Notes under the pieces: generated by a model
Database searches by the model: none
The model's input: the letters and a program-made list of their open reading frames with translations, nothing else
What the model was told of the DNA's origin: nothing
Position numbers and translations under genes: made by a program
Shown here: in pieces, positions 60,700-64,000 of the stretch
Numbering within the stretch: the first letter of the stretch is position 1
How the letters are laid out: each line of letters begins with the position of its first letter
Origin: Hydrogenophilales bacterium
GTDB lineage: Bacteria > Pseudomonadota > Gammaproteobacteria > Burkholderiales > Eutrophovitaceae
Assembly: GCA_902601765.1 (NCBI GenBank)
Contig: CACKOO010000003.1
Coordinates: forward strand, 1-64,000
Length of the DNA stretch: 64,000 nucleotides
Direction: 5' to 3'

Positions 60700-61662
60700 A
60701 TGAATTCGTCAGCCATCTCTTTAAAACGCATATCAAAACGTTATGGGCCTAAGGAAATAATCCATAATCTTTCCTTTGATGTTGAACCGGGCGAAATAGT
60801 AGGTTTTTTAGGGCCTAACGGAGCAGGAAAAACCACTACCATGAAAATGATTGCGGGCACTTCTACCGCAACGTCAGGAACAGTCCGTGTGGCCGGGTTT
60901 GATATGGCAACGCAACCTGAAGAAGGAACCAAAAGGCTTGGGTACCTTCCTGAGCATCCTCCACTCTACGATATTCTTAAGGTATCGGGATTTTTAAATT
61001 TCATTGCTAACGCGAAAGGAATACCCCGGCGACTGCGAAAAATTGAGCTAGATAAAGTCGTAAACGCGTGTAAGTTGGAAAATGTGGTGGAGAGTGAAAT
61101 TTACAAACTATCAAAAGGATACCGCCAGAGATTGGGCCTAGCACAAGCGCTTGTTGGTGACCCAGAAGTTCTATTATTAGATGAGCCTACGGCGGGGCTA
61201 GACCCAGGGCAAATTCAGGAAACAAGGGAAGTTATCCGAAAGTTTGGAACTAACCATGCAGTCTTGTTAAGTACTCACATATTGACTGAAGTGACCTTAA
61301 TTTGTAGTAGAGTAGCAATCATAAACCAAGGGAAATTACTAGCTATCGACTCTCCGGAAGGTTTACAAAAAGCATTAGAAGAAACAAGTACTGTTGGTCT
61401 CGTAACTTCTGGAAATAGCACAAGTATACAAGAAGAATTATCCAACCTTGATAACGTTCTATCAATTTCGGCAAAAACTGACAAATCGAATCGAACCAAA
61501 ATTACCTGTCATGTTGAATCAGATGACAATATAGAGTCTGAAATAGCCCGAATAGTAATAAAAAAAGGTAATCTTTTTAGTCTTAATAGACAATCACCCA
61601 GCTTAGAGAACGTGTTTTTGCGTTATATCAAAGAGAGCAAAGACTTGAGGAATACAAATTGA
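60700..61662 (+). CDS. ABC-2 transporter ATP-binding protein, Gld-type
   Basis: A 320-residue ATPase of the ABC-2 export group (GldA-like, CcmA/NodI family). Walker A FLGPNGAGKTTTMKMIAG, the signature KLSKGYRQRLGLAQALVGDP, Walker B LLLDEPTAGLDPGQIQETR and switch His in LSTHILTEVTLIC are canonical. A C-terminal extension of about 100 residues follows. ATG at 60700 is chosen because an upstream GTG lies in a terminator hairpin, but it has no good ribosome site. It overlaps the permease start. The exported substrate is unknown. Confidence 0.88.
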   Translation: MNSSAISLKRISKRYGPKEIIHNLSFDVEPGEIVGFLGPNGAGKTTTMKMIAGTSTATSGTVRVAGFDMATQPEEGTKRLGYLPEHPPLYDILKVSGFLNFIANAKGIPRRLRKIELDKVVNACKLENVVESEIYKLSKGYRQRLGLAQALVGDPEVLLLDEPTAGLDPGQIQETREVIRKFGTNHAVLLSTHILTEVTLICSRVAIINQGKLLAIDSPEGLQKALEETSTVGLVTSGNSTSIQEELSNLDNVLSISAKTDKSNRTKITCHVESDDNIESEIARIVIKKGNLFSLNRQSPSLENVFLRYIKESKDLRNTN

Positions 61663-62366
61663 ACGGTTTATTGGCAATTTATGGCAAGGAGATGGCTACC
61701 TACTTTCGCTCTCCGATAGCATATTTCCTAATTTCCTCTTTTCTTCTTGGTACTGGATATTTTTTTATCTACAATGTTTTCAGTAGCGGCACTGCCACTA
61801 TGGATTTGACATTTCGTGACATGGCATTTTTATTGATGATCCTAGTCCCAGTTCTTACCATGAGAATATTCTCTGGAGAGTACTCCGGACGTACCATGGA
61901 ACTTCTGATAGCGTTGCCCATCAACACTTGGCAAATTGTGTTGGGTAAATACTTAGCTGCGGTCACAATACTTGTGATAATGACAGTCGCAACTTTTGTA
62001 AATTTAATTCCAATGTTTCTTTATGGAAATCCTCATTTGGTCAACATTATTTGTGGCTATATTGGATTTATACTGCTGGGAATGGCCTCCATCTCAATTG
62101 GGCTATTTTTCTCCGCACTCACCCAAAATCAAATCGTGGCCGCACTTATAACGTTACCGACTCTCCTTGGATTTTGGTGGGTTGGTCATTTACAAAACAT
62201 GCAATCTAATAGCTTTATGCAAGACTTTCTGGGGTACATAGCATTTTCTTTGCATTACAGTGAACTCATCCGAGGACTACTTCGGTCAGAGGCAGTTATT
62301 TACTACCTTCTCGTCGCCGCAACATCGATAATTTTGACCATAAGTTATATTAAATGGCGACGTTAA
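61659..62366 (+). CDS. ABC-2 transporter permease, GldF-type
   Basis: A 235-residue membrane protein with six hydrophobic helices. It begins LAIYGKEMATYFRSPIAYFL, then LLMILVPVLTMRIFSGEYSG and RTMELLIALPINTWQIVLGK, hallmark of ABC-2 permeases of the GldF/NosY type. The start is TTG, overlapping the ATPase stop (TTGA), with GAGG about nine bases upstream. The next gene starts three bases after its stop, so all three proteins are made together. Confidence 0.87.
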   Translation: MNGLLAIYGKEMATYFRSPIAYFLISSFLLGTGYFFIYNVFSSGTATMDLTFRDMAFLLMILVPVLTMRIFSGEYSGRTMELLIALPINTWQIVLGKYLAAVTILVIMTVATFVNLIPMFLYGNPHLVNIICGYIGFILLGMASISIGLFFSALTQNQIVAALITLPTLLGFWWVGHLQNMQSNSFMQDFLGYIAFSLHYSELIRGLLRSEAVIYYLLVAATSIILTISYIKWRR

Positions 62367-62369
62367 TTC

Positions 62370-63992
62370 ATGGATAAATCTTTTAAAGCCGTTATCATTT
62401 TGCTATTAGGCGTAGCAATGGTCTCTTTTGCGGTAATAAGTCACGCAATATTTCTCGAGGATAATTACTGGGAATTGTTAATTCTAACCATAGGAGTAGT
62501 CCTAATCATTTTAGGTTTCTACCAAATGCGCCGGCAGATGGTGGGGTTTTTTAGGGCGCAAAGAGGAGAAGTTGTTCTGAATACCTTCGGCGCATTAGGG
62601 ATTATATTTGCCTTGAGTTACTTAAGTCAAAACTTTACCTTGCGATTAGACATGACAAAAGAGCGCACCCATTCTCTTTCACAACAAACCATAAATATGC
62701 TGCATAGGCTAGATAAACCAATACATATCATTTTTTTTCATGATGCGATGATGCGCGAAACTGACGACCTGTACAAGTTAATGGGCAGTTATACTAAAAA
62801 TATTACCGTTGAATTTCTCGATCCAATGGTAAACCCAGCTCAAGCAAGATTGAAGGGTATCGAATTTGCTGGCACTGCTCTTCTTGAAAGCGAAGGTCGT
62901 CAAGTCAGGGTAAACGGATTTACTGAGGTTGATATTGCTAACGGGATACTTCGTGTTTCGCAAGGGCGACAACAAACTCTTTGCTTTTTGGAGGGGCATG
63001 CGGAAAGTGACCCTTTCAGTCTAGAACATCATGATCATTTTGAAGCGCCTGGAAAAGCTGGCCATTCTCACGGGCTAGATACAAAAATAGTGATGCATGA
63101 AAGACACGGTATGGGAAAAGCTCGCAAAAGCTTGGAAAGTATGAATTACAAAGTTCAATCCCTAAATCTTTTAGATTCAACACAAAAAATAGCCCACTGC
63201 GAAGTATTAATCGTAGCTGGTCCGCAAATACAACTCAGACCAAGGGAAATAGATGTAATTGAAGAATTCATTACCGCCGGAGGAAACGTTTTTTTTATGC
63301 TCGACCCTTTTGTGCATTCTGGCCTTGAGAAAACCATAGAGAGCTTGGGTGTAAAAATTAATGATACGTTAATCATTGATGAAGCGAGCCATTTTTGGAC
63401 GGATATTTCAGCACCGGCGGTAACAAACTATAATCGACATGCTATCACAGAGGGACTTCCCCTGACTTTCTTCATGGGAGCTCGTTCATTGTCTCCTGCT
63501 GAGTACCCGGTACCTGGTAATGCAGTTAAACCCCTGATTAATTCGTCTAAAAGAAGCTTTGCTGAGACCAGTAAAAACGACGTGGAATTTGAATTGGGAG
63601 TTGATACGCCGGGGCCGAATACGATTATGGCGGTTATTGTCCGTAATCCCGAGTATGTAGACCCAACCATTCTCGTCACTCCCGAAAATCAATCATCTAG
63701 TCGAGCTACGCGACCTAAGGTTGATAAAAATTCTAGGATAGTGGTAGTTGGTGACTCTGATTTCGCGACTAACTCTTTCTTCCATGTACTAGGGAATGGA
63801 AATCTGTTTTTGAATGCGGTTAACTATTTATCAGCTCAAGAGAATTTAATCGGTATTGAACCAAAAACATATGACCTTCCTAGGGTAAATCTAACTAATC
63901 GCCAAATGAAGGGAACATTTTTTCTTAGTATAATCTTTGTACCCGGTATTTTGTTGCTTGTTGGTATTGCAGTATGGTGGAGGCAACGCTAA
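62370..63992 (+). CDS. GldG-like ABC-type auxiliary membrane protein
   Basis: A 540-residue protein of the GldG/ABC-type uncharacterised family (PF09822-like). Helices at about 6-27, 32-50 and 68-88, then a long extracytoplasmic domain (FTLRLDMTKERTHSLSQQTI, VEFLDPMVNPAQARLKGIEF, FLEGHAESDPFS) and a final helix next to WWRQR. A His-rich loop near residues 215-232 (LEHHDHFEAPGKAGHSHGLD) is notable and could bind metal. It is encoded with an ATPase and permease. A new ATG at 63996 probably opens the next gene of the operon, cut off by the window edge. Confidence 0.87.
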   Translation: MDKSFKAVIILLLGVAMVSFAVISHAIFLEDNYWELLILTIGVVLIILGFYQMRRQMVGFFRAQRGEVVLNTFGALGIIFALSYLSQNFTLRLDMTKERTHSLSQQTINMLHRLDKPIHIIFFHDAMMRETDDLYKLMGSYTKNITVEFLDPMVNPAQARLKGIEFAGTALLESEGRQVRVNGFTEVDIANGILRVSQGRQQTLCFLEGHAESDPFSLEHHDHFEAPGKAGHSHGLDTKIVMHERHGMGKARKSLESMNYKVQSLNLLDSTQKIAHCEVLIVAGPQIQLRPREIDVIEEFITAGGNVFFMLDPFVHSGLEKTIESLGVKINDTLIIDEASHFWTDISAPAVTNYNRHAITEGLPLTFFMGARSLSPAEYPVPGNAVKPLINSSKRSFAETSKNDVEFELGVDTPGPNTIMAVIVRNPEYVDPTILVTPENQSSSRATRPKVDKNSRIVVVGDSDFATNSFFHVLGNGNLFLNAVNYLSAQENLIGIEPKTYDLPRVNLTNRQMKGTFFLSIIFVPGILLLVGIAVWWRQR

Positions 63993-64000
63993 GTTATGAT

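Overview
The window is a 64 kb chromosomal segment from an AT-rich, densely coding, metabolically versatile proteobacterium, probably marine. I see no mobile elements, CRISPR arrays, rRNA or tRNA genes. The block purM / hda - HAD phosphatase - pcnB - folK - deoxynucleoside kinase - panC, together with purN - DUF3108 and rpmB - rpmG, is the arrangement seen in Gammaproteobacteria in the broad sense and most closely recalls Betaproteobacteria/Burkholderiales. That placement is inferred from gene order alone. Non-ATG starts (GTG, TTG) are common, and many genes overlap by 1-4 bases in short operons.

Region 1 (1-13.1 kb) is catabolic: the 3' end of glutaryl-CoA dehydrogenase, an SDR, a molybdenum hydroxylase (2Fe-2S small subunit plus molybdopterin large subunit, with an XdhC maturation factor beyond a strong terminator), an ACAD11-type acyl-CoA dehydrogenase, a hotdog thioesterase, a MaoC hydratase, an HpcH/HpaI aldolase, a DapA-family aldolase, a ComB-type 2-phosphosulfolactate phosphatase, and a pair of acyl-CoA dehydrogenases resembling the two subunits of pimeloyl-CoA dehydrogenase.

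Region 2 (13.1-23.2 kb) holds a class III omega-amino-acid aminotransferase and an M81 (MlrC) peptidase on one strand. The other strand carries a D-amino-acid dehydrogenase, a histidinol-dehydrogenase homologue that reads as sulfopropanediol dehydrogenase HpsN, and a SufU-like protein with an unusual Cys-rich motif. An acyl-CoA ligase translationally coupled to an M20 peptidase follows. With ComB, this part suggests C3-sulfonate and amino-compound use.

Region 3 (23.2-36 kb) has a small exported HExxH protein, a gene-poor stretch with a possible decayed IclR-type regulator, a periplasmic cytochrome c / PQQ sugar dehydrogenase pair, a class II aldolase, a quinone oxidoreductase, an ACAD10/11-type kinase, release factor 3, an aminotransferase, and an operon joining an MxaJ/XoxJ-like periplasmic binding protein to ExbB-ExbD-TonB.

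Region 4 (36-50 kb) is a BT1/MFS-like transporter, an esterase, a beta-oxidation module (thioesterase, SDR, thiolase, FadJ-type bifunctional enzyme), a LivHMGF ABC transporter without its binding protein, an acyl-CoA ligase and a hydroxyacid dehydrogenase. Region 5 (50-64 kb) is housekeeping: pantothenate, folate, RNA polyadenylation, replication control, purines, a fatty-acid desaturase and ribosomal proteins L28/L33. It ends with an exported metallo-beta-lactamase-fold lactonase and a Gld-type ABC-2 export system that runs off the right edge.

No intact transcription-factor gene was recognised anywhere in the 64 kb.
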